Shown here: piece by piece, positions 21,498-28,544 of the stretch | Layout of the letters: each line of letters starts with the position of its first letter | How positions within the stretch are numbered: the stretch's first letter is position 1 | Assembly: GCA_026394555.1 (NCBI GenBank) | Contig: JAPKXZ010000075.1 | Location: forward strand, 62,001-126,000 | Source of the DNA: Methanothrix sp. | GTDB taxonomy: Archaea > Halobacteriota > Methanosarcinia > Methanotrichales > Methanotrichaceae | DNA: 64,000 nucleotides | Direction: 5' to 3' | Translations under genes and position numbers: made by a program | Notes under the pieces: model-generated | Databases searched by the model: none | The model's input: the letters and a program-made list of their open reading frames with translations, nothing else | What the model was told of the DNA's origin: nothing

Positions 21498-21689
21498 ATG
21501 GATGATTTTGCGGACAGATACGGCAGCCATTTTGTGAAATTGGTGGACAGCGGGGCTTCCGGCAAGGTGTTTGAATTCGATCAGGTGCTGCTCATGCCGA
21601 CCGCTGCCGGCTATCGGGCTCTGGTGGAGCAGGCCCTTGGTCGAGATCACGCCCAGGATAATGAAATATCTATCGAGGAGATGGTCTGA
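21498..21689 (+). CDS. small acidic protein of unknown function
   Basis: A 63-residue protein (begins MDDFADRYGSHFVKLVDSG, ends NEISIEEMV) just after the YgiQ-type gene and probably cotranscribed with it. It has a sensible amino-acid composition, no cysteine and no membrane segment. I do not recognise a family. No clear Shine-Dalgarno precedes ATG 21498. Confidence 0.5.
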   Translation: MDDFADRYGSHFVKLVDSGASGKVFEFDQVLLMPTAAGYRALVEQALGRDHAQDNEISIEEMV

Positions 21690-21782
21690 GGGAGCCATAG
21701 AGAATCTCTCTTTTTTTGCCATGGCGGTAGCCGTTTATGCCCGAAGTGTCTCCGATCCGCCACACACAATTGATGTGGCCTA

Positions 21783-22001
21783 TTATTTTTCAAGAGCTTG
21801 ATCCGCAACGATTTTATCGATCTGGGCCAGGATTGGACGAATTTGTGTCTGCAAGATATCCCATAGCAGCTCTTCGTCCAGTCCGAAATATCTGTGAACA
21901 GAGAGGTCTCTCAGACCAGCTATCTTACGCCAGGGGACTTCAGGATAGCGTTCTCGCACATTGGGAGGGATGTGCTTGGCAGCTTCGCCAAGGATCACCA
22001 A
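21783..22001 (-). pseudogene. 5'-truncated HepT-like (DUF86) gene
   Basis: The frame encodes the C-terminal two thirds of a HepT/DUF86 toxin, the partner of MntA nucleotidyltransferases. It keeps [29 protein letters not shown] and the catalytic R-x4-H-x-Y (RDLSVHRY). The first 35-40 residues of the family are missing. The frame continues upstream without a usable start ([10 protein letters not shown]) and then hits a TAG under the next gene. No MntA partner is next to it. TTG 22001 has no ribosome site. A remnant is the best explanation. Confidence 0.7.
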
Positions 22002-22063
22002 TTTGAAATAGGCCTCTGCCGAAAGGGAGAAATAAGTTGGGGAGAAGAAAAGGATATGACTCT

Positions 22064-23110
22064 ATGAAGCAGATCTTTGCACTGGTTGCGGTCTTCACTT
22101 ATTTTGTCATATCAGTTGGTCTGGCCTTTGAGCTGTCTCCGGCAAATCCGGCTCCTGGGCAAGAGGTGACCTTGACTGGAACGGCAAAGCCCGGGGAAGA
22201 GCTCTCTTTTCAGTCTAGCTTCACCATGAATCTGCCGGTTACGGGGGGAGAGTATGGATATGAGACAACGATCCAGGTTCCCCAAAAACCCAACCGCTTC
22301 ACGGTATCGGCTAATAATGTGCAGGACTTTTATGCCGGTGTGAAGTTTGGCATCTGGATCACCAAGAGCTTCCAGGCCAGCGGCGGAACTGCCCGCATCT
22401 CCCAGGCGGATGTGCCGCCCGGCAGATATAACCTGAAGATGTTTGGCAAAGCCTTGCCCGGCTCCACAGAGGTCCCGGTAAATATCGAGGCCCAGACGCA
22501 GGTGCAGGCAGACTCGGCCGGCAAATATAAACTGGCTATCGACACCTCGGGCATACCGGCTGGAGATTACCGCATACAAGGGGCGGGTGATGCAAAGACC
22601 ATTCGTCTGGGTGGCGGCACAGCGTCTGTTTCACCTTCAATCAATAGCAACGAATGGAATAAAAACGAAGCATCATCGGAAAAACCGGTTTCAAAGCCTG
22701 TTGAGATCAATCGCGAGACTGTCGAGTGGTATGCCGGTCAGATTGGTTTTGAGATCAAAAACGCCAGCCAGTACGATGAAGCAGAAATGCTCCTTAAGAA
22801 AAGGCTCTTTGGAGGCTATTGGAAGATTATTAGCAGGGGCGAGCCTCTTACCGAGGAGGCAGGCGACTGCCCAGAAAAATATTGCCTGGTGAGAGGCGCT
22901 GATGCCTGCGACGTCTGCCGGGAGAAAGACATAATCTTAAGAGGGGGCCAGCCTTCCAAGCAAGCGAGCCGAAGCGAGACCGGCCTTCCCGCGCTCTCCG
23001 CCAACCAGAGTTCATCGCAGTCCGCAAAGTCCGAGCCAAGTAGCGGCTTTTTAAGCACGGTCGCAAATTGGATTAGGGGACTACTGGGCATGCTACTCCT
23101 AGGGCTGTGA
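22064..23110 (+). CDS. exported protein with C-terminal membrane helix
   Basis: A 348-residue protein with signal peptide (residues 1-20, IFALVAVFTYFVISVGLAF), two Ig-like beta regions (LSPANPAPGQEVTLTGTAKP; VPPGRYNLKMFGK), a linker, a four-Cys segment near residue 285 (CPEKYCLVRGADACDVC) and a final hydrophobic helix (LGMLLLGL). The ATG at 22064 is chosen over the GTG/ATG region at 22037 because AGGA lies nine bases upstream and the signal peptide starts there. The next gene overlaps by four bases, so the pair is an operon. It resembles the MEMAR-type surface proteins only loosely; no function is assigned. Confidence 0.75.
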   Translation: MKQIFALVAVFTYFVISVGLAFELSPANPAPGQEVTLTGTAKPGEELSFQSSFTMNLPVTGGEYGYETTIQVPQKPNRFTVSANNVQDFYAGVKFGIWITKSFQASGGTARISQADVPPGRYNLKMFGKALPGSTEVPVNIEAQTQVQADSAGKYKLAIDTSGIPAGDYRIQGAGDAKTIRLGGGTASVSPSINSNEWNKNEASSEKPVSKPVEINRETVEWYAGQIGFEIKNASQYDEAEMLLKKRLFGGYWKIISRGEPLTEEAGDCPEKYCLVRGADACDVCREKDIILRGGQPSKQASRSETGLPALSANQSSSQSAKSEPSSGFLSTVANWIRGLLGMLLLGL

Positions 23111-24102
23111 AAGATATAGATAAGATGATGAAGATCCCGTCCGACCTGTTAACCGCTGTAATTGTAGCGTTAGCCACACTGCTCTTTACCCTGACACCTC
23201 TATCCATCCTTCCCGTGCGCATACCCCTGGGCCTGGTTATGGTGCTCTTTGTGCCGGGCTACACCCTCATCGCCGCCCTTTTTCCTAAAAAGGCGGATCT
23301 GGAAGGGATCGAGAGAACGGCTCTCTCCTTCGGGCTCTCCATTGCTGTGGTGCCGCTCATTGGTTTAGGCCTTAACTACACACCCTGGGGAATCAGGCTG
23401 ACTCCAGTGGTCGTCTCCCTGGCCATATTCACCATAGCCATGGCGGCAGCGGCCTACTGGCGGCGCATGCATCTTCCCGCAGGGGAGAGGTTTTCCATCC
23501 AATTTCGCGAGACTATTACCTCCTGGAAGACGGAAATTCTGGCAGACGAAAAGAGTCGGCTGGATAAAGCCCTAACTGTAATATTAATAATAACTATATT
23601 TTTATCCATTGCCGCCCTGGTTTATGTGATAGTGACCCCCAAGCAGGGGGAGAAGTTCACGGAGTTTTATATCCTGGGGCCGGGCGGCAAAGCCTACGAC
23701 TACCCGACAAGCGTAGTGGCAGGAAATAGCAGCACTGTGATTGTGGGCGTGGTAAATCACGAATATGTGCTGGTAAACTACACCATGAGCATCTCCCTGA
23801 ACAACACACCCGCGAATAACACCACACTTAAAGATAATTTCAGGGACGATTTTCCCTTCATCTATCCAATACTGAGCATGAATCTGACCCTTGCTCACAA
23901 CGAGACCTGGGAAAAGCCGGTAACCTACGTCCTCAATCATACCGGCGACCTGCAAAAGCTGGAGTTTTTGCTCTACAAGGAAGGAAACTTCACCAGCTCT
24001 TACCGGGATCTGCATCTTTGGGTGAATGTGTCTCAAAATGGATTGAATCCGACAGAAGAAGCAGTGTACCTGGCCAGGGCCAATTTTGCCGGTCGAAAAT
24101 AA
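23107..24102 (+). CDS. DUF1616 membrane protein
   Basis: A 331-residue protein. Four transmembrane helices lie in the first 130 residues (DLLTAVIVALATLLFTLTPL; LGLVMVLFVPGYTLIAALF; a third near 80; a fourth near 105), a fifth near 160-180 (LTVILIITIFLSIAALVYVI), then a 150-residue outer domain with sequons (NYT, NNT). This is the DUF1616 arrangement of archaeal membrane proteins often found near S-layer or polysaccharide genes. GTG 23107 overlaps the stop of the preceding exported-protein gene, so translation is probably coupled. Confidence 0.88.
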   Translation: MKDIDKMMKIPSDLLTAVIVALATLLFTLTPLSILPVRIPLGLVMVLFVPGYTLIAALFPKKADLEGIERTALSFGLSIAVVPLIGLGLNYTPWGIRLTPVVVSLAIFTIAMAAAAYWRRMHLPAGERFSIQFRETITSWKTEILADEKSRLDKALTVILIITIFLSIAALVYVIVTPKQGEKFTEFYILGPGGKAYDYPTSVVAGNSSTVIVGVVNHEYVLVNYTMSISLNNTPANNTTLKDNFRDDFPFIYPILSMNLTLAHNETWEKPVTYVLNHTGDLQKLEFLLYKEGNFTSSYRDLHLWVNVSQNGLNPTEEAVYLARANFAGRK

Positions 24103-24122
24103 ACTGCAAAATGCCGGAGCAG

Positions 24123-24233
24123 CTATATTTCTTCAGACTTTGACTTTGGCTTGCTGATGTCTTCTTCTTCCTTCTTCTTTTTAATCTCATCCACTTCATC
24201 GCGAAACTGCATGTAGTCCTCAAAGCAGCCCAT
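24123..24233 (-). CDS. 36-residue charged protein
   Basis: Reads MGCFEDYMQF then a Lys/Glu-rich helix (DEIKKKKEEEDISK) and ends SKSEEI. GGGGAG lies 11 bases before the ATG, and a minus-strand TATA-like GATATAAATAAT is centred near 24277, giving a plausible short leader. It is divergent from the gene at 24346. Short length and low complexity keep the confidence moderate. Confidence 0.45.
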   Translation of the reverse strand: MGCFEDYMQFRDEVDEIKKKKEEEDISKPKSKSEEI

Positions 24234-24345
24234 GATACCATCGTCTCCCCTGTCCTATGGCCCTTATTCGCGGCTATTATTTATATCAGGTTCTTAAATC
24301 CAGTGGATTCGAGAACAAAAATGCCTGCAATCCAGGAGAGATGGG

Positions 24346-24738
24346 ATGAATGAGCAGATAAGTAAGGCGGCGGCGAAGGCCTCTCAAGATGAGGTCTTCC
24401 AGGCCCTGGCCTACGCCGCATTGAAGGCCCGGGCGGCCAGAATTGCCCCCAACCAGATCATCCGCATCAGAGAGTTCGATCTGATGGTAGCGGATGACGA
24501 AAACGGCGATGGTCTCGTGGTGCAGATCATCCTGCCCCTGGAGCAGATGGAAGGACTGGCCCTGGCCAGTGCCTGCGAGCTGGGCGGCTCCGCCGCCAGC
24601 GGGAGCGATCACGAGCGGCGGAAGTGGCTGGCTGCTTTCTGGGACGAGCTGGCAAGGTATTTGGCCAAATGGCAGGACATCAAAATGCGACGGGGGCCGG
24701 GTGAGAATGTGACATTCGAGAAGGCGGTGAGCAGGTGA
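24346..24738 (+). CDS. 130-residue soluble protein of unknown function
   Basis: An alpha/beta protein without cysteines or membrane segments: helix (KAAAKASQDEVFQALAYAALKARAARIAP), strand region (IIRIREFDLMVADDENGDGLVVQIILPL), then a helix (RKWLAAFWDELARYLAKW). ATG 24346 has AGGAGAG six bases upstream. A YgiT-type zinc-finger gene follows after seven bases, so they probably share a transcript. I do not recognise the family; a toxin role paired with YgiT is possible but the sequence does not resemble MqsR or DUF4258. Confidence 0.65.
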   Translation: MNEQISKAAAKASQDEVFQALAYAALKARAARIAPNQIIRIREFDLMVADDENGDGLVVQIILPLEQMEGLALASACELGGSAASGSDHERRKWLAAFWDELARYLAKWQDIKMRRGPGENVTFEKAVSR

Positions 24739-24745
24739 AGCTGGG

Positions 24746-25021
24746 ATGGATAAATTACTGCCTGAGGAAAAAAGAATGATTCCAGATACTTGTGGTTGCT
24801 GCAAGAGCAAGCTGCACGAAGGCAAAAATGAATTTGTTGTTAAAGTAAAGAACGAAGTAGTAGTCATCAGAGAAGTTCCTGCTTTTGTGTGTGATTGCTG
24901 CGATGAGGCGTATATCACTCCTGAAATCTCTGAAAAGATAGATGAGGTTATGGAGGAATTTTTTGCGGGAAAGCTCCTGGCAAAGCCTCTAGCTGCGGGA
25001 GAAGTGACGCTAAAGGCATAA
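24746..25021 (+). CDS. YgiT/MqsA-type zinc-finger protein
   Basis: A 91-residue protein with the YgiT zinc finger: CGCC near residue 17, a strand pair with VKVKNEVVVIREVPA, then CDCC (FVCDCCDEAYITPEI). This is the N-terminal metal-binding half of MqsA antitoxins. The DNA-binding HTH half of MqsA is missing, which is normal for stand-alone YgiT proteins that pair with DUF4258 toxins. No such toxin is adjacent. The 130-residue protein just upstream is the only candidate partner. Confidence 0.8.
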   Translation: MDKLLPEEKRMIPDTCGCCKSKLHEGKNEFVVKVKNEVVVIREVPAFVCDCCDEAYITPEISEKIDEVMEEFFAGKLLAKPLAAGEVTLKA

Positions 25022-25119
25022 GCCTGGACGAGGGCAAATTTCCGCAATATACATGTTCACCGAGCTGATCGACATCACTGAAAAGGGTGGGTAGTTTGGG
25101 GATTATTTAACTAGGATTT

Positions 25120-25290
25120 GATTTGTGTCGCATAGATGGTTAGTCTGTGCAAAACAATGACATCTTCATCTCATACACGCGACACAAATCATTGTTTCGT
25201 GATCTGCGAGAGTGGCGTGCGAGATTTGCTGCCTGGAGTGAATTTGTGCGTCATCCGTGTCGCACAAATTGGTTTGTGCGACATATTTGG
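25120..25290. repeat. cluster of TTTGTG-CG inverted repeats
   Basis: Two perfect inverted pairs: GATTTGTGTCGC (25120-25131) with GCGACACAAATC (25179-25190), and AATTTGTGCG (25241-25250) with CGCACAAATT (25261-25270, loop of 10). A fifth copy, TTTGTGCGACA, follows at about 25273. This makes five TTTGTG(T)CG cores in 165 bases, alternating in direction. It may be an operator cluster or a short mobile element. The rest of 25022-25464 shows no gene. Confidence 0.65.
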
Positions 25291-25464
25291 CAAAATATGA
25301 CGCGCAAATGAAAAACAAAATCGAATCCGCGGAATTTCAATGAAGAGCTCGGACTCCATGAGGGTGCTAAAAATAGTAATAGGTTAATAGTTTCTATTTC
25401 CGGCCGGCCAGACCGCAGTGGTTCAGGAAACGATTGCCTTGTGGTGATCTATTTGCAAAATAGG

Positions 25465-25536
25465 GGCCGGGACCGGGATTCGAACCCAGCTCGAGGGATC
25501 CACAGCCCCTCAGGATAACCACTACCCTATCCCGGC
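25465..25536 (-). tRNA. tRNA-His (anticodon GTG)
   Basis: The minus strand folds into a 72-nt cloverleaf. Acceptor GCCGGGA pairs with TCCCGGC. The D arm has AGTGGTTA as its loop. The anticodon stem AGGGG/TCCCT encloses loop CTGTGGA, anticodon GTG. The T loop is TTCGAAT. The discriminator base is C, as expected for archaeal tRNA-His. CCA is not encoded. Position -1 is T, so the identity base G-1 is not encoded and must be added after transcription. Confidence 0.93.
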
Positions 25537-25552
25537 ACGCCAGAAGTGCAGT

Positions 25553-26291
25553 CTACTGCGAGGAGATAAAACTTTCCCCGCAATAGGCTCGCCCTGTGAC
25601 ATCCACTACCAGAGAGACAAGATCCTCCAGGCGGTTGATGTAGTAGACGCGGCCCAGGCTGGCCAGAGCTTCTTCCACGTGCTTATCCCCGTAAGCTTGG
25701 TCGATGCAGAAGAGCACGAAATTGCCCGCCACCGAGGCTTTTTTGATATCATCCCATTCCTGGTAAAGGTTCTGGATGTGGGTGTCGGTGATGCAGAGGA
25801 TCAGGCATCCGGGACGCTCTTCCGCCAGCGCTCTAATCGCCTTTCCCGGTATGTGGGTGCGAGTGGAGAAGAACTCTACTAGCACATCCTCCACGGCGTT
25901 AAGATCCCTCGTCCTGGGAAGGGCCAGATATTTTTCGCTGAAATTTATGGCCGCGATCTCAATGCAGTAGCTTTGATCGCGATACCAGTGCCGAAGGTCC
26001 CCCTTCAGGCCCAGAACGGCCAGCACCTCTTCATACTGGCAAAGGTCGAGGCCAGCGGCATAGTTCAAGGGCGCGTTATTGGCGTTGCCGTTCAAGATCT
26101 CCAGGCATCTGATCTAACCCGCGCCCCAGGACGCCGGGCAGAAACGGCTCCAGGATCTTTGCCGTCTGGCGGCACTGCCTCTGCCAGAGGCTCCGCTCTC
26201 TAATGTCTGGAGAAAAGACCCGTCCTAAAAAGGTGGCTACAGTGCCTGCGATATTAAAAACACGCGAATAAAGAGGAACAGCAAAAGCCAA
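25553..26291 (-). pseudogene. decayed vWA-domain protein gene
   Basis: Two frames carry consecutive parts of one protein family. The upstream frame (to 26076) encodes QTAKILEPFLPGVLGRGLDQ. The downstream frame (26095-25553) continues with PLNYAAGLDLCQYEEVLAVL and ends as a vWA domain (AVEDVLVEFF, GCLILCITDTHIQNLYQEWD, NFVLFCIDQ). The frames overlap by about 20 bases, so a frameshift separates them. The downstream part jumps from a YRDQSY segment straight to AAINFSEKY; the MIDAS motif DxSxS that should lie before the latter is absent, which implies an internal deletion. The 180-residue frame could still be translated. Confidence 0.6.
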
Positions 26292-26325
26292 TGATGTAGG
26301 AGGGAATAAAATGCTTGACTTTTGC
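26281..26325 (+). other. array hairpin 1
   Basis: Stem of 7 bp (GCAAAAG/CTTTTGC). The loop contains GTAGGAGGGAATAAA followed by ATG at the foot of the right arm. That ATG would give the heptapeptide MLDFCQY before a TAG. It is the most diverged copy. Confidence 0.6.
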
Positions 26326-26391
26326 CAATATTAGTTACGACGCCTGACGAATATAAGCTTTTCGCCTTAGGCGATCAACGTGGTTGATAAT

Positions 26392-26445
26392 GGGAGGGAG
26401 CAAAAGTCGATTCCTTGGGAGGGATTGTGATCTTTCGACCTTTGC
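26392..26445 (+). other. array hairpin 2
   Basis: Stem of 11 positions with one mismatch (GCAAAAGTCGA/TCGACCTTTGC). GGGAGGG occurs both just before the left arm (26392) and in the loop (26417), so four GGG tracts fall within 32 bases and a G-quadruplex is an alternative fold. The loop GGAGGGA stands before GTG 26427. Confidence 0.65.
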
Positions 26446-26516
26446 TTAAAACCATAACGACATTAAACGAATATAAGATTATCGGTCTGAAAAAGCCTTT
26501 CTTGCATCTTGCTAGA

Positions 26517-26572
26517 AGGAGGGAGGGCAAAAGTCCACTTTGTAGGAGGGATTGATGGTCATCGACTTTTGC
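26517..26572 (+). other. array hairpin 3
   Basis: Perfect 9-bp stem GCAAAAGTC/GACTTTTGC. The loop has GTAGGAGGGATT, and the left arm is preceded by GGAGGGAGGG. An ATG (26555) starts four bases after the loop GGAGGGA and opens the leader frame described separately. Confidence 0.7.
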
Positions 26573-26665
26573 CTTAAACCAACTTCGACATATGACGTTA
26601 TAAACCTTTTGGTGGCGTTCCAAAAGCTCTCGAATCAGGCAAAAGAGTCAATACATTTGCCGTAG
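26555..26665 (+). CDS. possible 36-residue leader peptide before phosphofructokinase
   Basis: ATG 26555 follows GGAGGGA with four bases between. The frame reads MVIDFCLKPTSTYDVINLLV and continues to a TAG at 26663-26665, only 12 bases before the ATG of the phosphofructokinase gene. The start of the peptide (IDFC) is encoded by the right arm of hairpin 3, and hairpin 1 similarly encodes MLDFC. This could be a translated leader, or a frame fixed by the hairpin itself. Confidence 0.35.
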   Translation: MVIDFCLKPTSTYDVINLLVAFQKLSNQAKESIHLP

Positions 26666-26677
26666 AGATAATCAATT

Positions 26678-27616
26678 ATGATCTACACGATTACCCTCAA
26701 TCCGGCCCTGGATCGAACCCTCTGGATCCAGAAGGTACGCGATGATGTATCCAATCGCATCTTGGAGGAGAAGACCTTCGCAGGAGGCAAAAGCGTTGAT
26801 GTCTCTAAAGTGCTCAAGAATCTGGGTGTGGACAACATAGCGTTAGGATTCGTGGGAGGCTTCGCCGGCCGGGAGCTGGAGGGTAGATTGCTCAACGAGG
26901 GCATTCAGACGGATTTTGTTCATGTCTCGGGCGAGACGCGCACCAACATCATCATCCACGAGAAGGAGACGGGAAAGCAACTGGCCTTTAATGCCCGTGG
27001 CCCGGAGGTAAAGCCGTCTGAACTTATGGAGTTCGTGGAGCTGCTGGAAAGGCTGCCTTGCAGCGATCTGGTGGCCATTGGGGGCAGCCTTCCCCTGGGC
27101 GTCACCCCTGAGATTTACCGAAAGATCATAACAATAGTAAAGAGGTGCCAGTCCACTGTGGTGCTGGATGTGGATGGCGTTGCCCTTCGCGCCGGAATTT
27201 TGGCCCGACCCGATGTCATCAAACCCAATATTCATGAGCTGTCCGAGCTGGTGGGCAAAGAGCTCGATGGTCTGGATGAGGTCCGAGCTGCCGCTCGAGA
27301 GATCAACCGGCAGGGCGTAAGAATCGTTCTCGTATCCATGGGGGGAAAAGGCATCCTGCTGGTCTCGGAAGGCCAGGAGTATCTGGCCGTGCCGCCCAAT
27401 GTGGATGTGCAGAGCACCATTGGAGCGGGAGACTCCTCCGTGGCAGGCTTCATAAGCGGCCTGATGCAGGGCAAGAGTCTGAAAGAGTGCCTGGTCTATG
27501 CTGCCGCAGCCGGGACGGCTACCACTCTACATCAGGGTACGGCCCTGGCCCAAAAGGAAGATTTCGAGCGGTTGGTGCCACAGGTGAAGCTGACTGTACT
27601 CTCCGAGAGGGCATAA
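26678..27616 (+). CDS. PfkB/FruK-family phosphofructokinase
   Basis: A 312-residue ribokinase-fold sugar kinase of the 1-phosphofructokinase/LacC/PfkB branch. It shows the N-terminal TLNPALDRTLWI, substrate loop AGGKSVDVSKVLKNLG, and the catalytic anion hole and base TIGAGDSSVAGF. It should phosphorylate fructose 6-phosphate or fructose 1-phosphate with ATP; the next gene is an aldolase, which favours production of fructose 1,6-bisphosphate. ATG 26678 has no strong ribosome site, in contrast to the GGAGGGA loops upstream. The stop overlaps the aldolase start (TAATG). Confidence 0.88.
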   Translation: MIYTITLNPALDRTLWIQKVRDDVSNRILEEKTFAGGKSVDVSKVLKNLGVDNIALGFVGGFAGRELEGRLLNEGIQTDFVHVSGETRTNIIIHEKETGKQLAFNARGPEVKPSELMEFVELLERLPCSDLVAIGGSLPLGVTPEIYRKIITIVKRCQSTVVLDVDGVALRAGILARPDVIKPNIHELSELVGKELDGLDEVRAAAREINRQGVRIVLVSMGGKGILLVSEGQEYLAVPPNVDVQSTIGAGDSSVAGFISGLMQGKSLKECLVYAAAAGTATTLHQGTALAQKEDFERLVPQVKLTVLSERA

Positions 27617-28527
27617 TGGCAGCCAATATCATAGTTCCTCTGGATGTGCCGGAAGGATGCCGCTCCAAATACAGGGATAACTATCTACAGATCACCAAAG
27701 GCAGCGGGCGGTTGATGCTCTTTGCTGGAGATCAGAAAGCAGAGCATCTCAATGACGATTTTTTCGGGCCGGGGATAGACTCACAAGATAATGATCCCGA
27801 GCATCTTTTCCGCATCGCGGCTACAGCTAATGTCGGCGTCTTTGCCGCTCAGCTCGGCCTCATGGCTCGCTTTGGCATGGACTATTCCCATGTGCCTTAC
27901 CTGGTGAAGCTGAACTCCAAGACCAATCTGGTGAAGACGGCCCAGAGAGAGCCCTCTAGTCCGCAGTGGATCGATATTTCCCAGGTTGTCGATTTTAAGG
28001 AGAGCAGCCGCCTCAACATCCTGGGAGTGGGCTATACTATCTACTTAGGAAGTGAGCACGAAGGAGCGATGCTTCGCGAGGCGGCACGGTTGGTCTTCCA
28101 GGCCCATCAGGCGGGACTGGTGACGGTGCTCTGGATCTACCCCCGTGGCAAAGCGGTAAAGGACGAGAAAGATCCTCACCTCATCGCCGGAGCGGCAGGC
28201 GTGGCGGCAACGCTTGGCTCCGACTTTGTCAAGGTCAACTACCCAGAGAAGGCAGGAGAGGATTCGGCTTTGATCTTCCGGGAGGCGGTGCAGGCGGCGG
28301 GCCGCACAAAGGTGGTCTGCGCCGGAGGGGGGAGCACCGATGCGCGACTATTTTTGCAGAGGCTTCATGACCAGATCCACATCAGCGGCGCGTCAGGAAA
28401 TGCTACCGGCCGAAACATCCACCAGAGGCCACTGGCAGAAGCAGTGCGTCTGTGCAACGCCATTTACGCTATAACCGTGGAGAATGCCGGTGTGGATGAG
28501 GCCTACAAGATCTATCTGGGAGACTAA
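27616..28527 (+). CDS. class I fructose-bisphosphate aldolase-like protein (DhnA family)
   Basis: A 303-residue TIM-barrel aldolase of the archaeal class I type. It has FAGDQKAEHLND near the N-terminus, LVTVLWIYPRGKAVKD, the Schiff-base region DFVKVNYPEKAG and a phosphate-binding glycine stretch (VVCAGGGSTDA; SGASGNATGRN). ATG 27616 shares a base with the stop of the phosphofructokinase gene, so the two are coupled. Splitting or forming fructose 1,6-bisphosphate is inferred from family and context; a related family makes aromatic precursors, so the substrate is not certain. Confidence 0.85.
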   Translation: MAANIIVPLDVPEGCRSKYRDNYLQITKGSGRLMLFAGDQKAEHLNDDFFGPGIDSQDNDPEHLFRIAATANVGVFAAQLGLMARFGMDYSHVPYLVKLNSKTNLVKTAQREPSSPQWIDISQVVDFKESSRLNILGVGYTIYLGSEHEGAMLREAARLVFQAHQAGLVTVLWIYPRGKAVKDEKDPHLIAGAAGVAATLGSDFVKVNYPEKAGEDSALIFREAVQAAGRTKVVCAGGGSTDARLFLQRLHDQIHISGASGNATGRNIHQRPLAEAVRLCNAIYAITVENAGVDEAYKIYLGD

Positions 28528-28544
28528 AATCAAGGAGATCCTAA

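Larger units (their letters stand above)
26262..26665 (+). promoter_or_regulatory. tandem TATA-hairpin array upstream of the glycolytic operon
   Basis: Three similar hairpins, all on the plus strand. Stems: GCAAAAG/CTTTTGC (26281-26287 and 26319-26325), GCAAAAGTCGA with TCGACCTTTGC (26400-26410, 26435-26445), and GCAAAAGTC/GACTTTTGC (26527-26535, 26564-26572). Each loop carries GGAGGGA (26299, 26418, 26545; spacing 119 and 127). Each hairpin is preceded by a TATA-like box: ACGCGAATAAAG (26262), GACGAATATAAG (26346), AACGAATATAAG (26466). A fourth box GACGTTATAAAC (26594) precedes a reduced hairpin GGCAAA/TTTGCC (26638-26661) just before the phosphofructokinase start. Confidence 0.7.

Noticed and set aside
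23990-24241. 83-codon minus-strand frame over the DUF1616 gene end
   Set aside because: Its sequence is Arg/Lys-rich without family features and it overlaps a real gene; the 36-codon frame in the same place has better signals.
26262-26665. CRISPR array
   Set aside because: Only three units, spaced about 120 bases, with conserved loops and flanks throughout; there are no unique spacers and no cas genes.
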